From assembly GCA_964438735.1 (NCBI GenBank), contig CAYTLW010000125.1, positions 1 through 22,230 on the forward strand: a stretch of DNA of 22,230 nt, written 5' to 3'. The DNA is from CAYTLW01 sp964438735. Lineage in GTDB: Bacteria; Myxococcota_A; UBA9042. Of the stretch, positions 15,734 to 22,214 are shown piece after piece; within the stretch, counting starts at the first letter, position 1, and the number at the start of each line of letters is the position of its first letter. The notes under the pieces are model-generated. The model was not told the DNA's origin. It made no database searches and saw only the letters and a program-made list of their open reading frames with translations. The position numbers and the translations under genes are program-made.

Positions 15734-16918
15734 CTACGGCACGGATTTCGAGCACATCAGCTTCTCATCTGCGCACGCTGCGCAATTCTCCAGGCAAGCG
15801 ACGAGGCCATCGCTCGACCCCAGGCAGCCGCACTCCCGCAGCCCGCAGGCCAACCACGTTGTCGCCGTCGCCCGAGACGGGCCATTCATCGCCGCCGAAC
15901 ACGCAGACAGGCAGCAGGCATCGTCCGATCCTTCGCACTTCGCCAGGCACTGCACGCCCGCCTGGCACGTCCCGGTCCCCTTGCCAGCGCGATCGGCTGC
16001 GCAGCGATCCATCAAGCAACCGGCCATGGAAGCGCCGCACTTGTTCTGCATGCACGTTGCCTGACAGGCGGCGTCCTTGCAGTGGCCGCATTGTTGGTTC
16101 AGGCAATCCAGCAGCGGGTCGGCCAGCTTCCTGGAGTCCTGCGACAGGCCCTGCCGACACATCTGGCGACCACAAGGACCACCCAGGTGGCAGCTGCTCA
16201 GCACCGCCAGGCAGGCCGCGTCGCCCGCGGTCTTCGCACCGGCCGCCGTGTCACATGCGCAGGTCTCCAGGGGAACTGCACATTGCGGCGCACTCGGGCC
16301 GTCCAGCTCGACACAGGCGACCGCCGCCTGCAGCAGGGGCATGGAGGTGGCCGACTGACCGGAGAAGCAGGCCAGCAGCGCGCCGAGCCCGGAGCCCGTG
16401 GCCATGGTCTGCATACAGGTCAGGCCGCTCCGGCAGCGCGCCTTTTGGGCCACCGGGCCGCGACCGCAGAGCGCCAGCTGCTCGGCGCAATGATCCCAGA
16501 TGCAGGTCTCCAGACACTGGTTGGCCGGCGTGCTGCTCTCGCAAACCGGCTTGGCGCACTGCTTCTGCGCGCAATCGGCCAGCTCCAGGGCGGCGGGCCG
16601 CTCGGGGCCGTAGACCTCTCGCGCACAGACATCCAGGCAACCGACACCGGCTCCGTCTGGCAGCTTGGGTGGCGGCCATGGAACCGATGACGGCGGCGGG
16701 GGCGGGGGCAGTTGGCAGCGTACGACCATGCAGTCGAACAGCCCGGCGCAGGTCGGGTTGCCGGAGGGGTCAGAGTTCGCGTCGGGCGTCACCTCGGCGG
16801 TTCCGTCCTTGTCACCGCCGCCCGCTCCATCCGCGGCGTGCACGCCCGAGCCGCCGCCGTTGCATCCAAAGGCGCCGGGCAGCAAGACGACGATGAGGTG
16901 GGCAACAAAGGTCCGCAT
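15734..16918 (-). CDS. Cysteine-rich putative lipoprotein with 45 cysteines
   Basis: This 394-residue protein starts with a signal-like segment (MRTFVAHLIVVLLPGAFGC). Its lipobox-like AFGC puts Cys19 as the possible lipidated residue, although the usual leucine at -3 is replaced by alanine. Residues 20-55 are Gly/Asp-rich, and a polyproline stretch (PPPPPP, 71-76) precedes the cysteine region. I count 45 cysteines (about 11%), mostly in CxxxC and CxxxxC spacings such as CLETC, CAQKQC, CQATC and CLMDRC, which points to an extracytoplasmic disulphide-rich scaffold. Such proteins are common on the surfaces of Myxococcota-like bacteria, but I know of no defined function. The ATG at 16918 gives the signal sequence; no clear ribosome binding site is seen. 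It is convergent with the hydrolase gene (0-base gap) and divergent from the CAP protein gene, 139 bases away. Confidence 0.85.
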   Translation of the reverse strand: MRTFVAHLIVVLLPGAFGCNGGGSGVHAADGAGGGDKDGTAEVTPDANSDPSGNPTCAGLFDCMVVRCQLPPPPPPSSVPWPPPKLPDGAGVGCLDVCAREVYGPERPAALELADCAQKQCAKPVCESSTPANQCLETCIWDHCAEQLALCGRGPVAQKARCRSGLTCMQTMATGSGLGALLACFSGQSATSMPLLQAAVACVELDGPSAPQCAVPLETCACDTAAGAKTAGDAACLAVLSSCHLGGPCGRQMCRQGLSQDSRKLADPLLDCLNQQCGHCKDAACQATCMQNKCGASMAGCLMDRCAADRAGKGTGTCQAGVQCLAKCEGSDDACCLSACSAAMNGPSRATATTWLACGLRECGCLGSSDGLVACLENCAACADEKLMCSKSVP

Positions 16919-17057
16919 GGCGCCATGGTATCGACCCTTTGGGGCGACGGCGAGCGCGGCACCGACAGGACCTGTTGCGCCGCGTCGTCCGGGAATGCTT
17001 GACGCTCTGTGGCGGTTGTCGCACACATGCCCTGGCCCCGCGGGGCGAGGTGGTCCA

Positions 17058-18815
17058 TTGAAGCGGCGACGTGGCAAGACGGTACTGTGGCTCGGTTCGC
17101 TGCTCATGCTGGCCGCCGCGGCGCTCTGGCTGATGGAACAGGGCCGCGGCCCGATCCGAATCGGCGGATTGTCGAGCAGTAGTTCGGGCGGCATCGTGCC
17201 GGGACAGCCTGTCGGCGAGCTGCCACCCATCACCGCCAAGGACAACAAACCTGCCCCCAACCCGGTCGAGGCCGCCAACGCGCCCGCGCCGCCACGGGTG
17301 GTCGCAGGCGAGACGGTGGAGATCAGACTCAGCGAGGCGCCCGCCGCCTGGTTCATGCGAGCCGAAAACGGCGGCAACGAGAAGTTCTACCGCCGCCTGG
17401 TACGCGAGATCGCTGGCGCCAACGCCTTCTTCAGCGCCAACCTGGGCCGGGCGGCCCGGGAGTTCGTCTTCCAATACACCGAGTTGGGCATCGAGCCGCC
17501 ATCGGAGGTGCGCGACTTCCTGATCCGCTCCTCGGGCGCCATCGCGGGCGATACGGCCTTTCAGCATGTGCGCACGACCTCGGACACGGAGCGATCGCTG
17601 CGCAAGGCCATCAAGGCGGTGGTCGCCGACCCACCAGACGGCGTCGGCGCTGTCACGGTGGGCATCGGTGAAGTGTTCACGCCAGGCCAGAAATACTCCC
17701 GTCATATCGGCGTGGTGGCAACGCGCGCGCCGGCCGTCCTGGAGGCGTTGCCGCGCGAGGTGGGTCTGGACACCGCCTGGCTGCTGGAAGGACGTATGCT
17801 GGTGGACTGGCGGGACCTCAAAGCGCTGGTGCTCCGACCGGACGGGTCGAGCGAGAAGCTGGTGCCCAAGAGGACCGGAAACCGCTTCTCAGTGGTCGTG
17901 ATGAGCGGCAACAAGGTCGGCCCCCTGGACGTACAATTCGTCGGCGTCGGCCCCAGAGGTCCGGGCAAACTCTTCCAGGTTCGGGCCGAGGTGGGACGAC
18001 CCTTGCCCACGCGCTTCAAAGCGACACTGCCGCCGAACGAAGATGGCATCGACAACGCCGACAAGGCAGCCGCTTTCGCCCTCTCGCTGCTCAACAAGGA
18101 CCGCCTCCGCCACAGCCTGCAGCCGCTGTCGTGGGATGCGGAACTGGCGCGGGTCGCCACCGACCACAGCCGTGACATGCGCGATAACGACTTCTTCAGT
18201 CACAAGTCGCCCTCCACCGGGCTGCATCCGGAGCGCCTGACCCGGGCCGGTTATCGGGCGGTAAGTTCAGCGGAGAACCTGGCCCTGAACGTGTCCATCC
18301 ACGAGGCCCAGCAGGGGCTGATGCACAGCCTCGGCCATCGGCGCAACATCCTCGATCCCAACCAGACCCACGTAGGCATCGGCGTGGTCGGTGAGGAGCG
18401 GGCCGGCGGTGGCAAGCGCTGGTGGGTGACGCAGCTCTTCGCCCGACCGGTGCGCGACATTGAACCCGCCGCCGAGGCGGACCGGCTGCTGGGTGTGATC
18501 AACGAGGCCCGCGGAACCTCCGGCGTCTCGGCGCTGCTATTGGACGGGGACCTGACCGATGTGGCCACAGACGCGGCCCGCAGGGCGTCCGGAGGGTCAC
18601 TCAACGGTGTCACCCGCGGCGCCTTGGACGAGGCGAAGCGACGCGGTCTGCTCACCGGCCGCCTGCGCGCCTGGGCGGCCACGACCCCCGAAATCAGCCG
18701 CGTGGATCTGCCCGGAATGTTGCGTCGGCCGACCGTGCGCCGCCTGGGCATCGGCATCGACCAGACCCGTGGCGCGAGCGGCACCATCGCGGTGGTATTG
18801 CTGTTGGCTGAGTAG
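17058..18815 (+). CDS. Membrane-anchored CAP-domain protein with a degenerate second repeat
   Basis: This 585-residue protein starts at TTG 17058, supported by GAGG 7 bases upstream; the open frame extending to 16665 lacks protein character and overlaps the divergent gene. Residues 1-26 (KRRRG, then a hydrophobic stretch) form a signal anchor. Residues 45-80 are a Pro-rich spacer. Residues 85-330 form an unrecognised domain. A CAP/SCP (CAP-superfamily) domain spans about 335-465, with His370 in ATDHSRDM, Glu406 in AENLAL and His427 in GHRRNIL, the usual metal-binding/catalytic-looking set. Residues 472-585 repeat the CAP start (LLGVINEARGTSGVSALLLDGDLTDVATDAAR) but lack the histidines, so this looks like a degenerate copy. 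It is probably periplasmic and acts on or binds the envelope. The substrate of bacterial CAP proteins is generally unknown. Confidence 0.88.
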   Translation: MKRRRGKTVLWLGSLLMLAAAALWLMEQGRGPIRIGGLSSSSSGGIVPGQPVGELPPITAKDNKPAPNPVEAANAPAPPRVVAGETVEIRLSEAPAAWFMRAENGGNEKFYRRLVREIAGANAFFSANLGRAAREFVFQYTELGIEPPSEVRDFLIRSSGAIAGDTAFQHVRTTSDTERSLRKAIKAVVADPPDGVGAVTVGIGEVFTPGQKYSRHIGVVATRAPAVLEALPREVGLDTAWLLEGRMLVDWRDLKALVLRPDGSSEKLVPKRTGNRFSVVVMSGNKVGPLDVQFVGVGPRGPGKLFQVRAEVGRPLPTRFKATLPPNEDGIDNADKAAAFALSLLNKDRLRHSLQPLSWDAELARVATDHSRDMRDNDFFSHKSPSTGLHPERLTRAGYRAVSSAENLALNVSIHEAQQGLMHSLGHRRNILDPNQTHVGIGVVGEERAGGGKRWWVTQLFARPVRDIEPAAEADRLLGVINEARGTSGVSALLLDGDLTDVATDAARRASGGSLNGVTRGALDEAKRRGLLTGRLRAWAATTPEISRVDLPGMLRRPTVRRLGIGIDQTRGASGTIAVVLLLAE

Positions 18816-18873
18816 TCCTGTCTCCGCCTTCTCGCCCGGCACGTCGAATCCCCAAGGCGGTGGCGCGTCCTTC

Positions 18874-18882
18874 TGCTATGGT
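18874..18882 (+). promoter_or_regulatory. Extended -10 promoter for the START-like gene
   Basis: TGC followed by TATGGT (18877-18882) is an extended -10 element about 30 bases upstream of the ATG at 18912. No good -35 is visible, as is common for extended -10 promoters. The 96-base gap holds nothing else. Confidence 0.45.
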
Positions 18883-18911
18883 GGCGCCCCAACCCGCCCC
18901 GGAAGAGGACC

Positions 18912-19514
18912 ATGCAACGACGAATTCCCTGCCTCACGCTACTGGCCGCGGTCGCCCTGGCGCCCATGCATAGCGCCTCGGCCGCCGAGAGCGAGCGCGC
19001 GCGTCTGGACAAGGGCGAGATCATCATCAAGCAGCGCGCGGTCAAGGGCAGCGATATGCCCGAGGCTATCGTCAAGGCGGTCATCGAGACGACGCCGACG
19101 CGTGTCTGGGCCATTCTGGACCGTTGCGATCGCTACAAGAAGGTCATGCCGCGGACCAGTGCCAGCAAGGAGCTCAGTCGCAAGGGCAACATCATCGTGT
19201 GCAAGATCACCATCGACATGCCTTTCCCGATCTCCGACCTGACCGCCACGACCAAGGCCGTGCATACGGTCAAGAAGGCCTTCTGGCAGCGGGCGTGGCA
19301 GCTGATGTCCGGTGACTACAAGCGGAACACGGGCAGCTGGACGCTGAAGCCCTTCGACGCCGAGGGGAAGCGCACGTTGGTGGTCTACCGGGTGCACGCG
19401 GAGCCGAACATCTCAGTGCCGGTCTGGGTGCAGAAGCGGGCTTCGAAGTCGACGCTGCCCGACCTCATCGCCGCTGTAGCGAAGGCCTCCGGAGCCAAGC
19501 AGAAGTCGCGCTGA
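18912..19514 (+). CDS. Exported START/SRPBCC-like (COQ10-type) protein
   Basis: This 200-residue protein has a classical signal peptide of about 24 residues (MQRRIPCLTLLAAVALAP, then MHSASAA). The mature part resembles the SRPBCC/START fold: VKAVIETTPTRVWAILDRCDRYKKVMPR (about 55-82) is typical of polyketide-cyclase/COQ10-like proteins, followed by strands and a C-terminal helix (about 175-195). The family binds hydrophobic ligands; the ligand here is unknown. The ATG at 18912 has GAGGA two bases upstream and an extended -10 promoter is nearby. Transcription is in the same direction as the CAP gene and the tRNA, with a 29-base gap before the tRNA promoter. A Cys at position 7 lies within the signal sequence but no lipobox follows. 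Confidence 0.83.
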   Translation: MQRRIPCLTLLAAVALAPMHSASAAESERARLDKGEIIIKQRAVKGSDMPEAIVKAVIETTPTRVWAILDRCDRYKKVMPRTSASKELSRKGNIIVCKITIDMPFPISDLTATTKAVHTVKKAFWQRAWQLMSGDYKRNTGSWTLKPFDAEGKRTLVVYRVHAEPNISVPVWVQKRASKSTLPDLIAAVAKASGAKQKSR

Positions 19515-19543
19515 GAGGCCGAGTCGAGCCGTCGCGCGAGCCG

Positions 19544-19571
19544 TTGACATGATGAGTGGTGGGGGTATCGT
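19544..19571 (+). promoter_or_regulatory. Sigma70-type promoter of tRNA-Gly
   Basis: Perfect TTGACA at 19544-19549 and TATCGT at 19566-19571 are spaced by 16 bases. The predicted start is about 20 bases before the 5' end of the tRNA at 19600. This is the strongest promoter match in the window. Confidence 0.7.
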
Positions 19572-19599
19572 GCCGGCGCGTCCGAAGCGGACGTTGGAG

Positions 19600-19675
19600 G
19601 CGGGTTTAGCTCAGTTGGTAGAGCATCAGCTTCCCAAGCTGAGGGTCGCGAGTTCGAGTCTCGTAACCCGCTCCA
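19600..19675 (+). tRNA. tRNA-Gly (anticodon CCC)
   Basis: A complete 76-base cloverleaf is visible. The acceptor stem GCGGGTT (19600-19606) pairs with AACCCGC (19665-19671), T is the discriminator at 19672, and CCA is encoded at 19673-19675. The D arm is TAGCTCAGTTGGTAGAGCA. The anticodon stem TCAGC/GCTGA encloses loop TTCCCAA with anticodon CCC, which reads GGG glycine codons. The T arm carries TTCGAGT. Its 3' part, from the anticodon stem onward, is repeated at 20630-20677. Confidence 0.97.
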
Positions 19676-19710
19676 GAGGCCCGGTCTTGCTTTGGCGAGG
19701 CCGGGCCGGT
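19627..19710 (+). repeat. Left direct repeat: tRNA-Gly 3' part plus terminator
   Basis: Bases 19627-19674, from the anticodon stem to the end of the tRNA except the last A, match 20630-20677 exactly (48 bases). The match then continues exactly through the terminator hairpin from 19678 to 19710 (33 bases), with one small indel: AGA in this copy and GT in the other. The two copies are 1003 bases apart. It has the layout of an attachment site in which this copy completes a functional tRNA. Confidence 0.9.
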
Positions 19711-19718
19711 GTCGTTTT
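19678..19718 (+). terminator. Strong terminator hairpin behind tRNA-Gly
   Basis: GGCCCGGTCTTGC (19678-19690) pairs over 13 positions, including two G-T wobbles, with GCGAGGCCGGGCC (19695-19707) around the tetraloop TTTG. A T-run (TCGTTTT) follows within 11 bases. The same hairpin is present in the second repeat copy at 20680-20709. Confidence 0.75.
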
Positions 19719-19728
19719 GGCGGCGCCA

Positions 19729-19760
19729 GGGGTCACAATCGCGCCGACGGGGGTCACAAA
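19729..19760 (+). repeat. Two GGGGTCACA motifs at the left inner border
   Basis: GGGGTCACAA at 19729-19738 and the same motif with a fifth leading G at 19749-19760 lie between the tRNA terminator and the stop of the toxin-like gene. The second, in the context CGACGGGGGTCACAA, matches the right-border copy at 20501-20515 over 15 bases. Confidence 0.8.
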
Positions 19761-19770
19761 TCGGTCTTGT

Positions 19771-20112
19771 TCAGTCTCCGCCGACGATGGACAGCACCAC
19801 GGCGTCCTCGGACCCAGCGAAACGTCGAATCTCTGCTGCGTGTCGGCGAAGCGCGAGGAGTAGGACCTCAGTCGTTGAATTGCCCAACCTGAGCCAGACG
19901 ACCTTGCGTGGCTTGCCGCGAGTGAAGGCCATGTCGTTGAAGTCAGAGTCTCGAGTCACGACGACCGCGCCGTTGGCCACTGCCCAATCTGCAATGGTGG
20001 CGTCATCTGCCGACATCAGGCCCAAGTCAGCGACATGCACAGCGCCTGGCAACTCCGCGGCCAACGCGGCAGCCAGTCGGTGCGAGAGGTTGGCGTCGAA
20101 GAGGAATATCAT
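19771..20112 (-). CDS. DUF5615 PIN-like protein, probable toxin component
   Basis: This 113-residue protein begins MIFLFDANLSHRLAAALA and contains DLGLMSADDATIADWA (29-44) and VVTRDSDFNDMAF (51-63). The aspartates at 6, 36/37, 55 and 57 are those expected for a PIN/Mut7-C-like nuclease centre. This is the pattern of DUF5615 proteins, which are usually encoded beside a DUF433 antitoxin and are thought to be nuclease toxins. Its ATG overlaps the stop of the DUF433 gene (ATGA), no separate ribosome binding site is seen, and translational coupling is likely. The neighbours and operon order (antitoxin first) fit a toxin-antitoxin unit. Toxicity itself is not shown by the sequence. Confidence 0.85.
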   Translation of the reverse strand: MIFLFDANLSHRLAAALAAELPGAVHVADLGLMSADDATIADWAVANGAVVVTRDSDFNDMAFTRGKPRKVVWLRLGNSTTEVLLLALRRHAAEIRRFAGSEDAVVLSIVGGD

Positions 20113-20339
20113 GCCGCTGAAGTCAGGGTCGCGCGCTCTCTGTCTGCGGCCCAGCGAAGACAGGCCTGTATGTCCTCGGCGTTCAGATCTGGGTAGTCCG
20201 CCAGAACTTCCTCGCGGGTCATGCCCGCAGCCAGTGAGGACAGGACGTCGTAGACGGTGATGCGCAGTCCACGCACGCAGGGCTTGCCACCCCGCTTGCC
20301 TGGCTCGATGGTGATTCGACCGTCGATGCTGGTCAGCAT
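20109..20339 (-). CDS. DUF433 protein, probable antitoxin
   Basis: This small protein (76 residues) carries the DUF433 signature: RITIEPGKRGGKPCVRGLRI (8-27), then TVYDVLSSLAAGMTREEVLADYP and the helix DLNAEDIQACL (51-61). It is probably a DNA-binding antitoxin and autorepressor of the pair. The ATG at 20339 is preceded by GAGAGG 5 bases away, supporting this start rather than the longer open frame. It is the first gene of the two-gene operon and overlaps the toxin-like gene by 4 bases. Confidence 0.85.
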   Translation of the reverse strand: MLTSIDGRITIEPGKRGGKPCVRGLRITVYDVLSSLAAGMTREEVLADYPDLNAEDIQACLRWAADRERATLTSAA

Positions 20340-20390
20340 ATCCGCCTCTCCCGTCGCCTCTGGCGCAATCACGCTCCCGCGCCAATGGCC

Positions 20391-20419
20391 ATCGTAGGAT
20401 CTGGTCGCCTGTGGGGCAA
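20391..20419 (-). promoter_or_regulatory. Promoter of the DUF433/DUF5615 pair
   Basis: On the minus strand TTGCCC (20419-20414) is followed after 17 bases by TACGAT (20396-20391), giving a start about 45 bases before the ATG at 20339. The pair therefore seems to have its own promoter within the island. Confidence 0.5.
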
Positions 20420-20504
20420 GCATTGCACGCGGGGCGGCGTGAATCCGGTTGAGGGTTAGACCCGTCCTGATGGTGTCGAATGGCTGACGATTCCACCCGG
20501 CGAC

Positions 20505-20538
20505 GGGGGTCACAAGTAGGGGGTCACAGGGGGTCACA
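20505..20538 (+). repeat. Three GGGGGTCACA motifs at the right inner border
   Basis: GGGGGTCACA occurs at 20505-20514, 20519-20528 and 20529-20538 in direct orientation, the same orientation as the two left-border copies. No gene overlaps them. The function is unknown. Confidence 0.85.
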
Positions 20539-20629
20539 TATCATGTCGCCATGCAACGCCCCGCAGCGCCCCGCAACGCACAACCCCTCAACATCACGCA
20601 CAACCTGCTGAAACCAAAAGCCCACATCC

Positions 20630-20712
20630 CAGCTTCCCAAGCTGAGGGTCGCGAGTTCGAGTCTCGTAACCCGCTCCGTGGCCCGGTCTTGCTTTGGCGA
20701 GGCCGGGCCGGT
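20630..20712 (+). repeat. Right direct repeat: tRNA-Gly 3' remnant plus terminator
   Basis: This is the partner of 19627-19710. Bases 20630-20677 copy the tRNA-Gly 3' half from the anticodon stem through the discriminator and CC, and 20680-20712 copy the terminator hairpin. There is no 5' half, so no tRNA is encoded here. Apparent reading frames across it are artefacts. Confidence 0.9.
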
Positions 20713-20830
20713 TTCGTTGTACCGACGGAGATCATCGAACGCGCTCCCCGCGCCCCATTCGTCCTGTCTTCGGAGCTCCAAGGCCTGCGCTCGCTGGGGC
20801 GCCCGACTCCCTCACTCCTGCGGATCGTGT

Positions 20831-20956
20831 TCACTGCCTGGGGCCGGCCACCACGATGGTGCCCTCGTCATCCAGCGACAGGCTCTGCGGGTCGACGCCC
20901 AGCGCAGCCAGCGTGGCCGCGGGGCCCGATTGTTGCGAGGCGGTGGTCTGGCTCAT
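20831..20956 (-). CDS. Small hypothetical protein (41 residues)
   Basis: MSQTTASQQSGPAATLAALG begins a short acidic peptide ending GTIVVAGPRQ. The ATG at 20956 follows a G-run (GGGGGG, 4 bases upstream) that could serve as a ribosome binding site. The composition looks protein-like, with Ser/Thr/Ala/Gln at the start and SLSLDDEGTIVV later, unlike the arginine-rich shadow frames around it. No family is recognised. It lies between the tRNA remnant and the lipoprotein gene; the rest of 20713-21167 shows nothing else but a promoter candidate. Confidence 0.35.
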   Translation of the reverse strand: MSQTTASQQSGPAATLAALGVDPQSLSLDDEGTIVVAGPRQ

Positions 20957-21103
20957 GTCGCCCCCCGGCGGTCCATGGGCACGGCGTCGTCGCAGCTGGC
21001 GCATCGTGCATGTCGGTTCACAAGGTCGGAACACCATGGTCGCGCGAAATGCCGGGCGATCTCCAGGTGGCCCACAGCCCGCTCCGGCGCGCCCATAGAT
21101 GTG

Positions 21104-21133
21104 TTGGCCTCACACCACCGACGGCGCTACCCT
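21104..21133 (+). promoter_or_regulatory. Possible promoter of the terminal lipoprotein
   Basis: TTGGCC (21104-21109) and TACCCT (21128-21133) are spaced by 18 bases and lie about 35 bases before the ATG at 21168. The match is moderate. Confidence 0.35.
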
Positions 21134-21167
21134 CCGAATCCAGATAGAAGACAAAGCGAGGTCAGCC

Positions 21168-22214
21168 ATGAACACCCCCAGAACCATCGTCTGCCTGGCG
21201 TTGTCCCTGCTCCTATGCGCCTGCGGGACGAGCAGCGGGTCATCGCCAGGAACCAGCAACCCGGACAGCGCCAGCGACGTGGCGAATGGAGGTTCGGATA
21301 CCGGCGCGAAGACGGACACGGTCGCGGGCACCGATTCGGGTACGGTCGCGGACACGGGCACCGTCGCGGACACGGCCGCCGTCGCGGACACAGGCACCGT
21401 CGCGGACACAGGCACGGACTCGGGCACGGTCTCGGACACAGGCACGGACTCGGGCACGGTTGCGGACACGGGCACCGTCGCGGACACGGGCACCGTCGCG
21501 GACACGGGCACCGTCGCGGACACGGCCGCCGTCGCTGACACGGGCACGGTCCCGGACGCGGGCACGGTCGCCGACACGGCCCAACCACCCGTCGATGCCG
21601 GTCCCAACCCGAACATCGTCTGCGGCGGCAAGGACCCCAAGTTCCCCGCCTTCTCCAAGAGCTGCACAGTCGACAAGGACTGCGCAGTCGCCCTGCACCA
21701 GGTCAACTGCTGCGGCACCAACATCGTCGTCGGGCTCAATAAATCCGACCTGGCCACGTTCAAGGCCAACGAGAAGATCTGCAGCGCCCAGTATCCCGCC
21801 TGCGGCTGCGCCTCGGGGCCGACCATCACAGAGGATGGCAAGCCCGTGTCGCTGTCGAGCGACGCGAAAGCCAAGTGCATCGATGGCATCTGCTTGAGCA
21901 CGGCCCCCGGCGACCCGGCCAACTGCAAAAAGCTGCCGGGCGGCGCGCCTCAGCCGTTCAAATGGTGCCAGGTGGACGCAGACTGCGCCTGGATGATGCA
22001 CATGATCGACTGCTGCGGCACCAAGGTGGCCTGGGGCGTAGCCAAGACGGCCAAGGTGCTGCTCGAGAAGACCGAAAAGGCCTGCAACAAGAACGAGCCC
22101 ATCTGCGACTGCATGGAGCAGCCGACCAAAGCCGATGACGGCAACGTGGTCACCGCAGGCAAAATCGCGGTGACGTGCACGTCCGGCTACTGCATGAGCC
22201 AGGCTGCGCCTTGA
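21168..22214 (+). CDS. Lipoprotein with hexapeptide repeats and two tandem cysteine modules
   Basis: This 348-residue protein has a lipoprotein signal peptide with lipobox LCAC and Cys19 as the lipidated residue. Residues 45-138 are a low-complexity tract built on GTVADT, with variants such as GTDSGT and AAVADT. Two homologous cysteine modules follow, at about 166-243 and 267-343. Both read CxVDxDC, then CCGT about 10 residues on, a C-x-C after a PxC turn, and CxxGxC near the end. The modules are internal duplicates of each other and probably form disulphide-stabilised surface domains on a stalk. The ATG at 21168 has GAGG 6 bases upstream. I do not know a named function. It may be an adhesive or structural surface protein, by inference from the architecture only. 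The stop codon lies 16 bases before the window end. Confidence 0.87.
   Translation: MNTPRTIVCLALSLLLCACGTSSGSSPGTSNPDSASDVANGGSDTGAKTDTVAGTDSGTVADTGTVADTAAVADTGTVADTGTDSGTVSDTGTDSGTVADTGTVADTGTVADTGTVADTAAVADTGTVPDAGTVADTAQPPVDAGPNPNIVCGGKDPKFPAFSKSCTVDKDCAVALHQVNCCGTNIVVGLNKSDLATFKANEKICSAQYPACGCASGPTITEDGKPVSLSSDAKAKCIDGICLSTAPGDPANCKKLPGGAPQPFKWCQVDADCAWMMHMIDCCGTKVAWGVAKTAKVLLEKTEKACNKNEPICDCMEQPTKADDGNVVTAGKIAVTCTSGYCMSQAAP
21300..21581 (+). repeat. 18-base coding minisatellite (GTVADT repeats)
   Basis: Units close to GGCACCGTCGCGGACACG encode GTVADT. The longest perfect-looking run is around 21471-21524. Other units are variants, and a larger segment (GTVADTAAVADT) occurs twice, suggesting segmental duplication. 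The tract lies inside the lipoprotein gene and keeps the frame. Confidence 0.85.

Larger units (their letters stand above)
19711..20629. mobile_element. Putative minimal tRNA-associated island with a toxin-antitoxin pair
   Basis: This roughly 0.9 kb segment lies between the two direct repeats of the tRNA-Gly 3' part. It holds the DUF5615/DUF433 gene pair, its promoter, and clusters of the motif GGGGTCACA near both inner borders (left two copies, right three). No integrase, transposase or other mobility gene is present, so any such element would be non-autonomous or a remnant. The gap 20340-20629 contains only the promoter, the motif copies at 20505-20538 and a short GCAACGCCCC-type repeat at 20553-20579. 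A local duplication without integration is the alternative. Confidence 0.5.

Noticed and set aside
16665..17057. Extension of the CAP protein upstream of TTG 17058
   Set aside because: It overlaps the start of the divergent lipoprotein gene and lacks protein character; the TTG has a good GAGG and is followed at once by a signal anchor.
20541..20834. Minus-strand frames of 85-97 codons across the tRNA remnant
   Set aside because: They read through the tRNA-Gly 3' copy and the terminator hairpin, giving the familiar spurious peptide produced by translating a tRNA antisense.
21300..21581. Direct repeats considered as a CRISPR array
   Set aside because: Units are contiguous 18-base in-frame codon repeats without unique spacers, inside a lipoprotein gene.
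21110..21928. Long minus-strand frame with valine/serine repeats
   Set aside because: It is the reverse-strand reading of the GTVADT repeat tract; the plus-strand frame has a signal peptide, lipobox and paired cysteine modules.
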